A program made the position numbers and the translations under genes. This document shows, one piece after another, positions 18,484 to 27,090 of a DNA stretch of 64,000 bases. Each line of letters opens with the position of its first letter. The stretch's first letter is position 1. The notes beneath the pieces were generated by a model. That model was not told where the DNA came from and ran no database searches. It saw only the letters and a program-made list of their open reading frames with translations. The stretch comes from Trichocoleus desertorum NBK24 (GTDB lineage Bacteria > Cyanobacteriota > Cyanobacteriia > FACHB-46): the NCBI RefSeq assembly GCF_030409055.1, contig NZ_CP116619.1, forward strand, positions 3,883,628 to 3,947,627, written 5' to 3'.

Positions 18484-18924
18484 ATGTCTTCAGCACTTAA
18501 GCAAAATCATCTTTTAATCATCGAAGATGACAAGGGGCAACGACACTTTACCCTTGACGGTTCGGTCTATACAATTGGCAGAGATTCTAAATGTAATATC
18601 TGTCTCGCCTCTCTGTTTGTTTCACGGCGGCATGCCACCTTAGTCAAACTGCCTAAGGAAAACGGCAGCTATTACTACCGCATCCAGGATGGGAGCCTGA
18701 AAGGTAAACCCAGTGTGAATGGGCTGCTGATTAATGGATACAAGCTGCAAGGCCATGACTTGCAAACCAAAGATGTAGTTGTATTTGGCCCTTCGGTGCG
18801 AATTATTTACTTTGTTTTAGAAGAAGATGAACTGGCCAACTTAGATCCTGATGAGCTTGATATCCCAGAATTTGATGTGACATTAATTGATCCTAAAATG
18901 GTAGGAGTTTCTTCCGAAGATTGA
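18484..18924 (+). CDS. FHA-domain protein, copy 1 of 3
   Basis: A 146-aa protein that is essentially one forkhead-associated domain, which binds phosphothreonine peptides. Seen: NHLLIIEDDKGQRHFTL, then the FHA core YTIGRDSKCNICL with the Gly-Arg pair, SRRHATLVK (Ser/Arg/His that contact the phosphate), and GLLINGYKLQGHDL (the NG loop). The acidic C-terminal tail (about 118-146: DEDELxxLDPDELDIPEF...DPKMVG) is shared with copy 2. It has no attached catalytic domain, so it should act as an adaptor for an unlinked Ser/Thr kinase. Confidence 0.92.
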   Translation: MSSALKQNHLLIIEDDKGQRHFTLDGSVYTIGRDSKCNICLASLFVSRRHATLVKLPKENGSYYYRIQDGSLKGKPSVNGLLINGYKLQGHDLQTKDVVVFGPSVRIIYFVLEEDELANLDPDELDIPEFDVTLIDPKMVGVSSED

Positions 18925-19032
18925 GGGTTGTCTTTATACCCTAATATTCTTGATGGCAATCTTACGTTACTGACCAGCTATACCCCAGCTAAATCATCAA
19001 ACTAGGTCGTCTGTTGTAATTCCTGTGCGGCA

Positions 19033-19464
19033 ATGGTACCAGAACCATCCCAAAACCACTTATTGATTATTGAAGACACCAAAGGTTGGCGCAAGTTGGT
19101 TCTTGGTAAACCCCGGTATTCAATTGGTAGAGACCGCAAGTGTGATATTCGCCTCTCTTCACTCTTTGTGGGTCGCCACCACGCCAACTTGGTACAACAA
19201 TTGCACGACGATGGTAGCTATTCCTATCGAATTGTAGACGGTGATCTAGAAGGTAAGCCTAGCGTAAATGGGCTTCTAGTCAATGGGCATAAACTCCAAG
19301 GTCATGATCTCAAGAACGAAGATATCGTTGTTTTTGGTCCCTGTGTGCGAATAACCTACTTTGTTTTGGAAAACGATACCCTTGATCTAGACACACTGGA
19401 TCTCCCTGAATTTGATATCACTTTGATTGATCCCAAAATGGTGGGAGCTGCTTGCGAAGATTGA
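19033..19464 (+). CDS. FHA-domain protein, copy 2 of 3
   Basis: Paralogue of the gene 108 bp upstream, 143 aa. FHA core YSIGRDRKCDIRL, then GRHHANLVQ where the conserved Ser-Arg-Arg of copies 1 and 3 has become Gly-Arg-His, and GLLVNGHKLQGHDL. The replaced serine is one of the usual phosphopeptide-contacting residues, so ligand binding may differ or be weak. The tail LDLPEFDITLIDPKMVGA matches copy 1. The ATG lies in the sequence GCAATGGTACCAGAACC, closely resembling the start of copy 3, which supports both start choices. Confidence 0.9.
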   Translation: MVPEPSQNHLLIIEDTKGWRKLVLGKPRYSIGRDRKCDIRLSSLFVGRHHANLVQQLHDDGSYSYRIVDGDLEGKPSVNGLLVNGHKLQGHDLKNEDIVVFGPCVRITYFVLENDTLDLDTLDLPEFDITLIDPKMVGAACED

Positions 19465-19602
19465 TTGGCGATCGCTACTACATTCGCTCAACTGGATTCG
19501 CTCGAGCTTTAGATAGGCTTTTATTACAGTCGAGGAACTACAAGGCAATTAAAGTAAAGCTGGGTCGATAATTAGAGAAAATAAGCTAGGATACAGGCAC
19601 CA

Positions 19603-19625
19603 AGCCTGACTGTTCTAGTTAGGCT
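19603..19625 (+). terminator. hairpin before the third FHA gene
   Basis: AGCCTGAC pairs with GTTAGGCT (one G-U) around a 7-base loop, followed a few bases later by TATTTTT. It lies 138 bp after copy 2 and 60 bp before copy 3, so it may be a terminator of copy 2 or an attenuator in the copy 3 leader. Confidence 0.45.
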
Positions 19626-19685
19626 ATCTATTTTTGAGCAATCCTAGCGATTAACTTGTTTGTCCACGGCACCACTTACTTGGCA

Positions 19686-20108
19686 ATGGCACCAGAACCG
19701 CCCCAAAATCATTTATTAATTATTGAGGATGACAAAGGCCGCCGCGAGTTTGTTCTTAATAATCCTATCTACTCGATCGGGAGAGATCCTAAATGTGATA
19801 TTCGTTTGATCTCCCAGTTTGTCTCTCGTCGTCATGCCACTTTAGTACAGCTCCCTCGTGAAGATGGCAGCTATTACTATCGAGTTGTAGATGGCAACCT
19901 CAAGGGCAAACCTAGTGCGAATGGCCTCTTAATTAATGGTCGTAAACTGCAAGCTCATGACTTGCAGAATGAAGACGAAATTATATTCGGACCGCAAGTG
20001 AAAGCCGTCTACTATTTGCTGAAGCAGGATGGGCTGTCAACCATACCACCAGATGAGTTCGATATTACATTAATTAGCCCCGGCATGATTGGTGATCCAG
20101 AAGATTAA
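19686..20108 (+). CDS. FHA-domain protein, copy 3 of 3
   Basis: Third tandem FHA paralogue, 140 aa from the ATG at 19686 (a TTG at 19656 would add ten residues not seen in the other copies). FHA core YSIGRDPKCDIRL, SRRHATLVQ and GLLINGRKLQAHDL are intact. The C-terminal tail is shorter and diverged (PPDEFDITLISPGMIG). Copies 1 and 3 share the intact phosphate-binding residues; copy 2 does not. No kinase or phosphatase gene is adjacent. Confidence 0.91.
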   Translation: MAPEPPQNHLLIIEDDKGRREFVLNNPIYSIGRDPKCDIRLISQFVSRRHATLVQLPREDGSYYYRVVDGNLKGKPSANGLLINGRKLQAHDLQNEDEIIFGPQVKAVYYLLKQDGLSTIPPDEFDITLISPGMIGDPED

Positions 20109-20138
20109 CCTGAATGCGAATATCTAATTGCGGACTAG

Positions 20139-20170
20139 CTAGTCAGATCTCTAAGATCTGGTCTAGCTTC
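20139..20170. terminator. strong hairpin between convergent genes
   Basis: Two stacked stems, AGCTAG/CTAGCT and CAGATCT/AGATCTG, close a three-base loop; on the plus strand it is followed by TCTTTT. It separates the third FHA gene from the minus-strand gene at 20182 and may serve both. Confidence 0.6.
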
Positions 20171-20181
20171 TTTTAAGATAG

Positions 20182-20529
20182 TTATCCTGCAACTGCTTCA
20201 ATGAGCTGCCAATGCCGATTTTCCGCTACAGCTCGGCTAACCAACTCATACATCTGATGGCAATGATTATCGAGATGAAGGGGTAGTTCTTCATTTTTAA
20301 TCACAAAATTCATCCGAATCTCGCGATCAGCGGCAACCGATTTATCAATCAGAACTTCTACCGTCACTAGTTTTGAAAAGGAAATATGACCCGGCACTTC
20401 ACGTGCCATCAGGTAATCACCCGTGTCATAAATGATGTCAAAATTACAGGATTCTAGAATCTCGATCAGCTGTTGCTGGAGATTGTTAACAGGTACTTCA
20501 ACGGTAAACAGACAAGTATAGCGAGCCAT
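20182..20529 (-). CDS. conserved cyanobacterial protein, unknown function
   Basis: 115-aa soluble alpha/beta protein beginning MARYTCLFTVEVPVNNLQQQ. I recognise it as a type conserved among cyanobacteria without a known role. The longer frame (from 20586) adds 19 residues without support; the ATG at 20529 gives the usual N-terminus. Alternating strands and helices (LVTVEVLIDKS, IRMNFVIKNEELPL) and a single LDNHCHQMYELV segment are the only landmarks. Confidence 0.75.
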   Translation of the reverse strand: MARYTCLFTVEVPVNNLQQQLIEILESCNFDIIYDTGDYLMAREVPGHISFSKLVTVEVLIDKSVAADREIRMNFVIKNEELPLHLDNHCHQMYELVSRAVAENRHWQLIEAVAG

Positions 20530-20960
20530 AGGCAACCCCAGGCGTGGCAGTTTTAAGACTTTCCTATCATAACGTCCGCTAAGCATGGCTAAGTCATACT
20601 TAGGTTACTAGCTATGATAAGACTCAAAGCATAAGGGCCAATCGTACCATTCAAAGTCTGGGTTGCATAAAAGCGAGAAGCTTTGCAATTAACCCCCGCA
20701 TGTTTGGCTTGGCCTTTACCAGCTTCTAGCATACCAGCCTCTGATCCGGACAGAATGCTTGCAATTGAGAAAGTCGCGGCTAGGGGAAATAACATAAATT
20801 ACTTATTTCTGATGACAATGAGCTTGGATGCACTGTCGGTACCCAATTTCTGCTAGAGTGCATCGGGGCCAAGGTCAACGAATTGATTCGTGGAGTGGCC
20901 TGCCAGTAGCACTTCGGGCAAAATCCGTGTGCGGGGTGAGGAGTCATTCAATAGCAGCTT
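20530..20960. other. 431-bp interval between a minus-strand gene and tmk
   Basis: Contains a 68-codon minus-strand frame (20589-20795) listed separately with low confidence; no other gene or structure is evident. Confidence 0.4.
20589..20795 (-). CDS. doubtful 68-aa ORF
   Basis: ATG-started frame with a hydrophobic beginning (MLFPLAATFSIASILSG) and an unremarkable polar middle. It lacks a Shine-Dalgarno, is near no known partner except the conserved gene just downstream, and I recognise no family. It could be a fragment of a pilin-like gene or chance. Listed only because it fills an otherwise empty interval. Confidence 0.2.
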   Translation of the reverse strand: MLFPLAATFSIASILSGSEAGMLEAGKGQAKHAGVNCKASRFYATQTLNGTIGPYALSLIIASNLSMT

Positions 20961-21644
20961 ATGCAAGGTCGGTTAATTGTTTTTGAAGGGGTGGAAGGCA
21001 GTGGGAAAACCACCCAAATGCTGCGATCGCAAGCATGGCTTTCTGAAAACCAGTGGTTCCAGTTACTCAAAGCTCAAGATCTAGCTCCAGCCATTTTGGT
21101 GACACGGGAGCCAGGAGGCACCGAGCTGGGATTAGAGCTACGTCAATTGTTGCTGGGCTATCAAGGGCAAGAAGCAATTCAAAATCGGGCTGAGTTGCTT
21201 CTCTATGCTGCCGATCGCGCGCAGCATGTAGATGGCTATTTAAGGCCGCAGCTGGCTCAGGGAGCTGTGATTTTGTGCGATCGCTATACCGACTCCACCA
21301 TTGCCTACCAAGGGTATGGGCGGGGCTTGGATCTAGCCTTGATTGACCAACTCAACCAAGCTGCTACAGGTGGCCTAGAGAGTGACTTGACCTTATGGTT
21401 GGATGTGGATGCCGAAGTGGGTTTGGCTCGGATGCGACAACGAGGCCAAGCTGACCGGATAGAGCAAGCTGATTTAGCCTTTCACCAGCGAGTGCAGCAG
21501 GGCTTTGAGTCATTACATCAGCAGTATCCAGAGCGGATAATTCGCATTGATGCAAGTCAAAGTGAACAGGACGTGACCCAACAGATTCAACAAGTTCTCA
21601 GTCAGTGCTTAACGCAATGGTATCAACCGTTTTTGCACCCCTAA
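20961..21644 (+). CDS. tmk: thymidylate kinase
   Basis: Phosphorylates dTMP to dTDP for DNA synthesis. P-loop GVEGSGKTT at residues 10-18, the DR(Y/H) base-binding motif in VILCDRYTDSTIAYQGYGRG, VTREPGGTELG, and the lid region RMRQRGQADRIE with its arginines. 227 aa is slightly longer than average. Its 3' end overlaps the holB start by 28 bp, so the two are translationally linked. Confidence 0.96.
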   Translation: MQGRLIVFEGVEGSGKTTQMLRSQAWLSENQWFQLLKAQDLAPAILVTREPGGTELGLELRQLLLGYQGQEAIQNRAELLLYAADRAQHVDGYLRPQLAQGAVILCDRYTDSTIAYQGYGRGLDLALIDQLNQAATGGLESDLTLWLDVDAEVGLARMRQRGQADRIEQADLAFHQRVQQGFESLHQQYPERIIRIDASQSEQDVTQQIQQVLSQCLTQWYQPFLHP

Positions 21645-22570
21645 TCGGACAATCGCAGGCTGTGGAATTGCTGCATCAAGCCGTACTTCAACAGCGAATT
21701 GCGCCTGCCTACTTGTTTGCAGGCCCATCCGGTGTAGGACGCAGTTTAGCGGCTCGGTGTTTTCTGGAACTGCTCTTTAAGAGAGATACGCTGTCTGCTA
21801 AACAACCAGGACTGCAACATCGACTGCAACAAGGCAACCATCCTGACTTGCTGTGGGTGGAACCGACCTACTTACACCAGGGCAAATTGTTGTCAACAAC
21901 GGAAGCTGTCGCTGCGGGGCTGAAACGGAAAGCGCCTCCTCAAATTCGTTTGGATCAAGTGCGGCAATTGGCACAGTTTCTTGGTCGTCCACCGATGGAA
22001 TCAACTCGCTCCGTTATTGTGATTGAGCAAGCAGAAACAATGGCAGAAGCCGCTGCAAATGGCTTGCTGAAAACGCTAGAAGAACCAGGGCCAGCAACGC
22101 TGATTTTGATTGCGCCGGGAGCCGAAGCCTTGTTGCCGACATTAGTATCTCGATGCCAGCGGATTCCCTTTCATCGCTTGAGTACAGAAGCGCTGGCTCA
22201 AGTGTTGAAGCAGGCAGGCCATGCCGAAATCTTGCAGCATCCAGAGTTGTTGGAGATTGCTCAAGGTAGCCCCGGAGAAGCGATCGCGAGTTGGCAGCAA
22301 TTGCAAGCGATTCCTCCAGATCTGCTAGCCACTTTGACTCAACCCCTGCGCTCACCCCATGAAGCTTTAGAGCTAGCTCGGCGTTTGGCCAAAGCCTTAG
22401 ATACAGAAGCCCAACTTTGGTTGGTGGACTATCTACAACATGCTCTTTGGCGATCGCGGCGGCAACCCAAACTATTGCAACCCTTAGAGAAAGCTCGCCA
22501 AGCTCTCCTTAGCTATGCCCAGCCTCGCTTGGTGTGGGAAGTGACTCTGATGGCGATCGCTCAATCTTAA
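21617..22570 (+). CDS. holB: DNA polymerase III delta-prime subunit
   Basis: Clamp-loader subunit that, with delta and gamma/tau, opens the sliding clamp. AAA+ fold: [19 protein letters not shown]-loop GPSGVGRS, a Walker B-like region and sensor 1 [14 protein letters not shown]. The ATG at 21617 ([12 protein letters not shown]) is chosen over a GTG at 21605. The Cys cluster of many delta-prime proteins is absent. It overlaps tmk upstream, the same pairing seen in many bacteria, and overlaps the convergent pyrD stop by four bases. Confidence 0.92.
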   Translation: MVSTVFAPLIGQSQAVELLHQAVLQQRIAPAYLFAGPSGVGRSLAARCFLELLFKRDTLSAKQPGLQHRLQQGNHPDLLWVEPTYLHQGKLLSTTEAVAAGLKRKAPPQIRLDQVRQLAQFLGRPPMESTRSVIVIEQAETMAEAAANGLLKTLEEPGPATLILIAPGAEALLPTLVSRCQRIPFHRLSTEALAQVLKQAGHAEILQHPELLEIAQGSPGEAIASWQQLQAIPPDLLATLTQPLRSPHEALELARRLAKALDTEAQLWLVDYLQHALWRSRRQPKLLQPLEKARQALLSYAQPRLVWEVTLMAIAQS

Positions 22571-23721
22571 GCTCGCGTATTGATGCCAACTGCATCGGTT
22601 AAAGTGGCGAGTCCATGTTGCTCCAGCTTTTGCCCCAGCCCCGTCAAAATTCGCCGCACCATCCACGGGCCTTCATAAATCCAGCCTGTATACACTTGCA
22701 CCAAACTAGCTCCAGCAGTAATTTTCTCCCAAGCATCCTCTGCGGTAAAAATGCCACCCACGCCAATGATGGGTAACTGACCTTGAGTTTGCTGGTAGAT
22801 AAAGCGAATCACTTCTGTAGACCGTTGTCTGACTGGAGCGCCACTGATGCCACCTGCTTCGTCTTGGACTGATTTGCCCGTAGCTTCAATCACCTCTGTT
22901 TTGAGGCCATCCCGACGAATCGTGGTGTTGGTCGCAATGATCCCAGCTAGGTGATGTTTTTGGGCGAGGGCAATCACATCCGCGATCGCCTCCCATGCTA
23001 GATCGGGCGCAATCTTGACTAGCATCGGCTTTTGCTGCTGGTTTTCTTGCTGTAAGGCGGCCAAAATAGGTTCTAGTTGTTCAGTGGCTTGGAGCGATCG
23101 CAAGCCTGGGGTGTTGGGCGAGCTAACATTGACCACAAAATAATCACCCCAATCCTTGAGCAATCGGAAACTGCCTAAGTAATCTGCCGCTGCTTCTTCT
23201 AAGGGCGTAATTTTAGACTTGCCTAGATTAATCCCAATGGGAGTTTTGAGCTGGGAAGCATTGGGTGTCGCTTGCCGCTGTCTCCTGGCCTCAAACATTG
23301 CCGCCATCGCCGCTGCGCCTTGGTTGTTGAAACCCATCCGGTTTAGAGCTGCCTGATCCAGGGGTAAGCGAAACAGGCGAGGCTGTGGATTTCCGGGCTG
23401 AGCCTGAAACGTCACGGTGCCAACTTCGGTAAACCCAAAGCCCAAATTAGGCCAAACTCCAGTAGCCACACCATCTTTGTCGAAGCCAGCAGCCAACCCA
23501 ACAGGATTGGGGAAGCTTAGTCCCCACAGCGATCGCTCAAGGCGTGGATCTGCGAAGCAACAAGATTGCTGCAATCGAGCCTGTGCCCAACTCGCAGGTA
23601 GCTGATGACCAGTGCGGTCTAACCAACTGAGAAGTTGAAGCGCTTGTAGATGCAACTGTTCCGGATCTGCTTTCAATCCAGAGAAGAGAAGGGGACGTAA
23701 ACCGACTTGATAGATGTCCAA
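22567..23721 (-). CDS. pyrD: dihydroorotate dehydrogenase, class 2 (quinone)
   Basis: Oxidises dihydroorotate to orotate using membrane quinone, the fourth step of pyrimidine synthesis. FMN-barrel landmarks: [68 protein letters not shown] (with the catalytic Ser of class 2), [17 protein letters not shown] and [14 protein letters not shown]. The N-terminal extension before the barrel is also class 2. The start is a TTG: upstream codons in frame contain no ATG or GTG before a stop at 23737. This gene lies 11 kb from the dihydroorotase-like gene and the pyrC remnant. Confidence 0.95.
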   Translation of the reverse strand: MDIYQVGLRPLLFSGLKADPEQLHLQALQLLSWLDRTGHQLPASWAQARLQQSCCFADPRLERSLWGLSFPNPVGLAAGFDKDGVATGVWPNLGFGFTEVGTVTFQAQPGNPQPRLFRLPLDQAALNRMGFNNQGAAAMAAMFEARRQRQATPNASQLKTPIGINLGKSKITPLEEAAADYLGSFRLLKDWGDYFVVNVSSPNTPGLRSLQATEQLEPILAALQQENQQQKPMLVKIAPDLAWEAIADVIALAQKHHLAGIIATNTTIRRDGLKTEVIEATGKSVQDEAGGISGAPVRQRSTEVIRFIYQQTQGQLPIIGVGGIFTAEDAWEKITAGASLVQVYTGWIYEGPWMVRRILTGLGQKLEQHGLATLTDAVGINTRA

Positions 23722-24140
23722 TTTCTTGTGTAATTGTCAGGGATCGAACGGCAGAAATCAGCAGAGACAACTAGAATGCCAAGCTTAGGAGCAAACGCAA
23801 ACACTCATCAATTTTATGGGCATCCTAGTTATGGGCATTCTAGATATTACAAGCTCTTTTGCCTAACTGGTTGAGTAGATCTATGAGGAAAAGGGGCATC
23901 ACCAGATAGAATTTTGAGAGCTTGGGAAAATAATCCTGTTTGTGGTCTACCAACCTGCCTGCCATCAGCCGCTAATCTTACCAACCCTGTGGTGACTATC
24001 TGCTGCAACCCCAAAAGGGGTTAGAAATATTTTGATCCAGGCTGCAAGTACCCTTTCAGGTCTAAAGGTGCCTCGGATTTCTCTCTTCCAAATTCTTTGT
24101 GTAAAAAGCATAAGCTGCCCGGAACCGGAGTCCAAATAAC
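23722..24140. other. 419-bp divergent intergenic region
   Basis: Between pyrD (minus) and the GAF gene (plus). It contains a small hairpin AACCCC-AAAA-GGGGTT at 24007-24022, an imperfect direct repeat (TATGGGCATCCTAG and TATGGGCATTCTAG) at about 23815-23845, and no coding sequence I can support. Confidence 0.5.
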
Positions 24141-26966
24141 ATGGGTCAGCAGAAAGAGCCGACAACCTACGAAAAACAATTAGTTGCTTTAGGTCGTGCC
24201 CTCCAGACCCTGCGGGAAGAGGAAAACGTCGATGTTTTAATTGAAACGACACTCAGTTATCTACAGGATGAATTTGACTATAGCTTGATCTGGATTGGTC
24301 TCTACGATCGCTTGGAGCATCGCCTGTTTGGCAAAGGCGGCGTTATGCCCAATGGTGACAGCTCTTTTTTGCGGCAGCGCTTCACCCTGTCTCCAGGCGA
24401 TATTTTGGAGCAAGTAGTGATCCAGCAGCGTCCCGTAGGTGTGCCAGATTTACGAGAAGAAACACGGGCGGGTGAGTGGCGGAAAGCGGCCCAGAAATTT
24501 AATATTCAAGGCACGATGCTGTTTCCGATTCGCTACAAGGATCGCTGCTTTGGCGTGTCTCTATTGGGGTCAACGCTCTGGGGAGTTTCTCCCCGCTCGG
24601 ATGAAAAAGCGCGACTTTCGATGATTTTTGGTGGTTTAGCCGCAGCGCTCTACCAAATCGAAGAAGATTGGCAGCGACAACAAACTAAGCGGCCAGAGGA
24701 GCCGTTGTTAACGCTGTTGTCTAAGTTGCGGATGTTGCCGACCTTAGGGCAACGCTTAGAAGCAGTTGTGGAAGAAACGCACCATTTTATCGGGCCTTCG
24801 CGGACCAATATCTATTGGTTTGAGCGAGAACGGCGCTATTTTTGGCGGCGAGTGGGTAACCACCAGAAGACAGCCGGGTTTAGTGATGCAAATCAAGTGG
24901 CTTCTGGCATTACGGTGCAGGAAATTAGTGGTTTCTATCAAGCGCTAGCAGCCGATCAACTGGTGTCGATTGGGGAAGCTCACAGTTCGCTCAAGGCGGA
25001 TACGACCAGCCGATTGATGCAGCAGATCAAGGCGCGATCGCTCTTGGCCGCCCCGATTTTGTTTCAGAACGAGCTGATAGGGTTTTTGGCTGTAGAAGGT
25101 AGTGAAGCTCGGATTTGGGAAGAGGAAGAAAAAAGCTATGTCCGGGGTGCGGCTCAACTGATTGCATTGACAGCTCCCCTCGAAGAAATGGAGGAGATTA
25201 TTCAGCAAACGCGATTGGATCAATCGCTCACCGCCGAAGTCACTCATGCCATCTACAGCGACGAAGACTGGAAGAGTACGCTAAAAAATTGTGCAGATAA
25301 GCTCTGCCAACGCCTGCGGGCGGAACGCTTTCTGGTTTTGCTCTACGACAAAGACCAAGAGAAGTTTGACATTTGCTACCAAAGCCAACCCGCCAATCGT
25401 CGGCCCGCAACCACCCCGCTGAATATGCTAAACGATGTCGATTGGCAAATGCTGGAGCGCAGCACCGAAGCGGTGGGGGTAGAAAATTTAGATGAAGACT
25501 TAAAGCTGATGGCTTGGCAAGAGGTCTTCCTCGAAATTGGGGTGCGATCGCTGCTCATGTGTAGTACTTCCATTGGTCATCCTTTAGAAGGATTAGTCGT
25601 GATTTGTCATGAAGCCACTCGCACTTGGAGCCGTCCCGAACGAGAGATTCTCCGAGTGGTGAGTCAGCAAATTGGTTTGATTTTGCACCAATGGCAACTC
25701 CAGCGGCAAACCGAACAGCAGCAGAAAATCTCCCAAACCATTCAATGGGGTCTCACCACTATCCAGCAGACTTACCAGCCAGATCGTCTGGAGCGCTCGG
25801 CTTTGCAGCACATTGCCCAAATTCTGCAAGTTCCTTTCGCCATGATGGTGACGTGGCTCCCAGGACGGCGAGGTGGACGGATTGTGGCCCCAGTGATGGC
25901 GAACAGTCAGTTCATGATCAATACAGAAATAGTCGTGCCTGTGCAGACCGATACGCTGGTGCAGTGGGCCTTGCAAGCCGACGGGCTGTTGCCTTTGACC
26001 GCTGATGATCTGACTGTAGAAACGCGACAATGGCTTTCTGGGTCTGGAATCGGCCAAATTCTAGTCATAGCACTCCGCACCGCTCCAGAGCATGAACCGA
26101 CTGGAATCGTGATTGTTGCCGATGAGCGATCGCGGCATTGGCCAGAACGACATTTGAATGCTTTGGGTACTCTGGTAAGCCAACTTGCTTGGTCGCGTCG
26201 TAATTTGCTGCTGACCGACACCCTAAAAGCGCAGCGGGAAAGCTTGGAGCGATTGAACTGGTACAAACAGCGCCGCATTGAAGAAATGTATCGTTCGCTC
26301 AACGTGACGCTCAAACGCCTCAACGAGCTCTCGACTCAGAAAGATCCACTGGTGGGCACTCGCTTTCAGCAGAACCTCCGCCAATTCGGAGATGCCCTCA
26401 ATAGCGTGGGTCAACTGATTAAAGATGAACCGTGGCGGTTACGGGCCTACTACGAGACGGTGCCTCTGGCTACGCTGCTCAAGCGATCGCTTGAGCGGGT
26501 CGATCACTTAATCAAGCAACGCCAGTTGTGGTCGCAGGTACATAACAACGACGGCAACTTGTCGATCGCCGGGGACATCACCAAAATTGAGGCGATTTTG
26601 TATGAATTGCTGGTTACGGCTTGTCACCGTTGCCAACCGAGTGGTCGCATTGATATTTGGTGCCGCACTCTAGAGGAGCGTTGGCTAGAGCTTTCAATTA
26701 CAGACAATGGCGTGATTGAGCCGAGGTTAGTCGCTGAGTTACAGACCGGACGTTCTGTAGACCTGCTGGCTCCCTCTACTTTGGATCAACCCCCTGGCCT
26801 GCACCTACTAGTTTGCCAATCTTTGATCAAGCAAATGGGAGGCGAGTTCAACCTCTATAAGTTGGAGGATGGTCGCGTTTTGAGCCGCTTGGTGATTCCG
26901 CTTTCGGCAGGATCTCCTACAGATAAAACCTACGCCAACCGAGGCAACACCACTGGCTTTTTCTAG
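24141..26966 (+). CDS. multi-GAF protein with degenerate histidine-kinase-like C-terminus
   Basis: Large 941-aa signalling protein. About four GAF or GAF-like domains occupy residues 15-690 (for example TTLSYLQDEFDYSLIWIGLYD, FPIRYKDRCFGVSLLGS; EETHHFIGPSRTNIYWFERE; DKLCQRLRAERFLVLLYDKD; HIAQILQVPFAMMVTWLPG). The C-terminus from about 700 resembles a DHp helix plus an HATPase domain, but no H-box histidine with the usual H-E-[LI]-R-[TS]-P is present, the N-box Asn is missing (YELLVTACHRC), and only a DNG (G1-like) remains. Kinase activity is therefore unlikely; a ligand sensor or scaffold is more plausible. No Cys in the canonical bilin-attachment context was seen. No response regulator is adjacent. 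Confidence 0.85.
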   Translation: MGQQKEPTTYEKQLVALGRALQTLREEENVDVLIETTLSYLQDEFDYSLIWIGLYDRLEHRLFGKGGVMPNGDSSFLRQRFTLSPGDILEQVVIQQRPVGVPDLREETRAGEWRKAAQKFNIQGTMLFPIRYKDRCFGVSLLGSTLWGVSPRSDEKARLSMIFGGLAAALYQIEEDWQRQQTKRPEEPLLTLLSKLRMLPTLGQRLEAVVEETHHFIGPSRTNIYWFERERRYFWRRVGNHQKTAGFSDANQVASGITVQEISGFYQALAADQLVSIGEAHSSLKADTTSRLMQQIKARSLLAAPILFQNELIGFLAVEGSEARIWEEEEKSYVRGAAQLIALTAPLEEMEEIIQQTRLDQSLTAEVTHAIYSDEDWKSTLKNCADKLCQRLRAERFLVLLYDKDQEKFDICYQSQPANRRPATTPLNMLNDVDWQMLERSTEAVGVENLDEDLKLMAWQEVFLEIGVRSLLMCSTSIGHPLEGLVVICHEATRTWSRPEREILRVVSQQIGLILHQWQLQRQTEQQQKISQTIQWGLTTIQQTYQPDRLERSALQHIAQILQVPFAMMVTWLPGRRGGRIVAPVMANSQFMINTEIVVPVQTDTLVQWALQADGLLPLTADDLTVETRQWLSGSGIGQILVIALRTAPEHEPTGIVIVADERSRHWPERHLNALGTLVSQLAWSRRNLLLTDTLKAQRESLERLNWYKQRRIEEMYRSLNVTLKRLNELSTQKDPLVGTRFQQNLRQFGDALNSVGQLIKDEPWRLRAYYETVPLATLLKRSLERVDHLIKQRQLWSQVHNNDGNLSIAGDITKIEAILYELLVTACHRCQPSGRIDIWCRTLEERWLELSITDNGVIEPRLVAELQTGRSVDLLAPSTLDQPPGLHLLVCQSLIKQMGGEFNLYKLEDGRVLSRLVIPLSAGSPTDKTYANRGNTTGFF

Positions 26967-26990
26967 AAGTGAATTTCCTTAAAAAGCAAA

Positions 26991-27012
26991 GGACAGGCTG
27001 TTAAACCTGTCC
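26991..27012 (+). terminator. hairpin downstream of the GAF gene
   Basis: GGACAGG pairs perfectly with CCTGTCC around an 8-base loop, 24 bp after the stop, followed by CTATAAAA. Probable 3' end of the GAF gene. Confidence 0.5.
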
Positions 27013-27018
27013 CTATAA

Positions 27019-27081
27019 AACGACTTTAAGAATTAGGCCGCGAAGGCGGCCTTTGTTCCTGTAGCCGCGACTTTAGTCGTT
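27019..27081. repeat. nested palindromic intergenic element
   Basis: Outer arms AACGACT and AGTCGTT enclose a perfect 7-bp hairpin AGGCCGC-GAAG-GCGGCCT (27035-27052) followed by TTG, and a small CGACTTTAGTCG palindrome. This layout and wording (GCCGCGACTTTAGTCG next to GGCCGC...GCGGCC) resemble short palindromic elements scattered between genes in many cyanobacteria. It lies between convergent genes (GAF and secA) and can act as a bidirectional terminator. Confidence 0.6.
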
Positions 27082-27090
27082 AGGCATTTA

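Noticed and set aside
25593-26323. Long frames in other phases inside the multi-GAF gene
   Set aside because: Shadows of a long, GC-balanced gene; none shows a start site or family.
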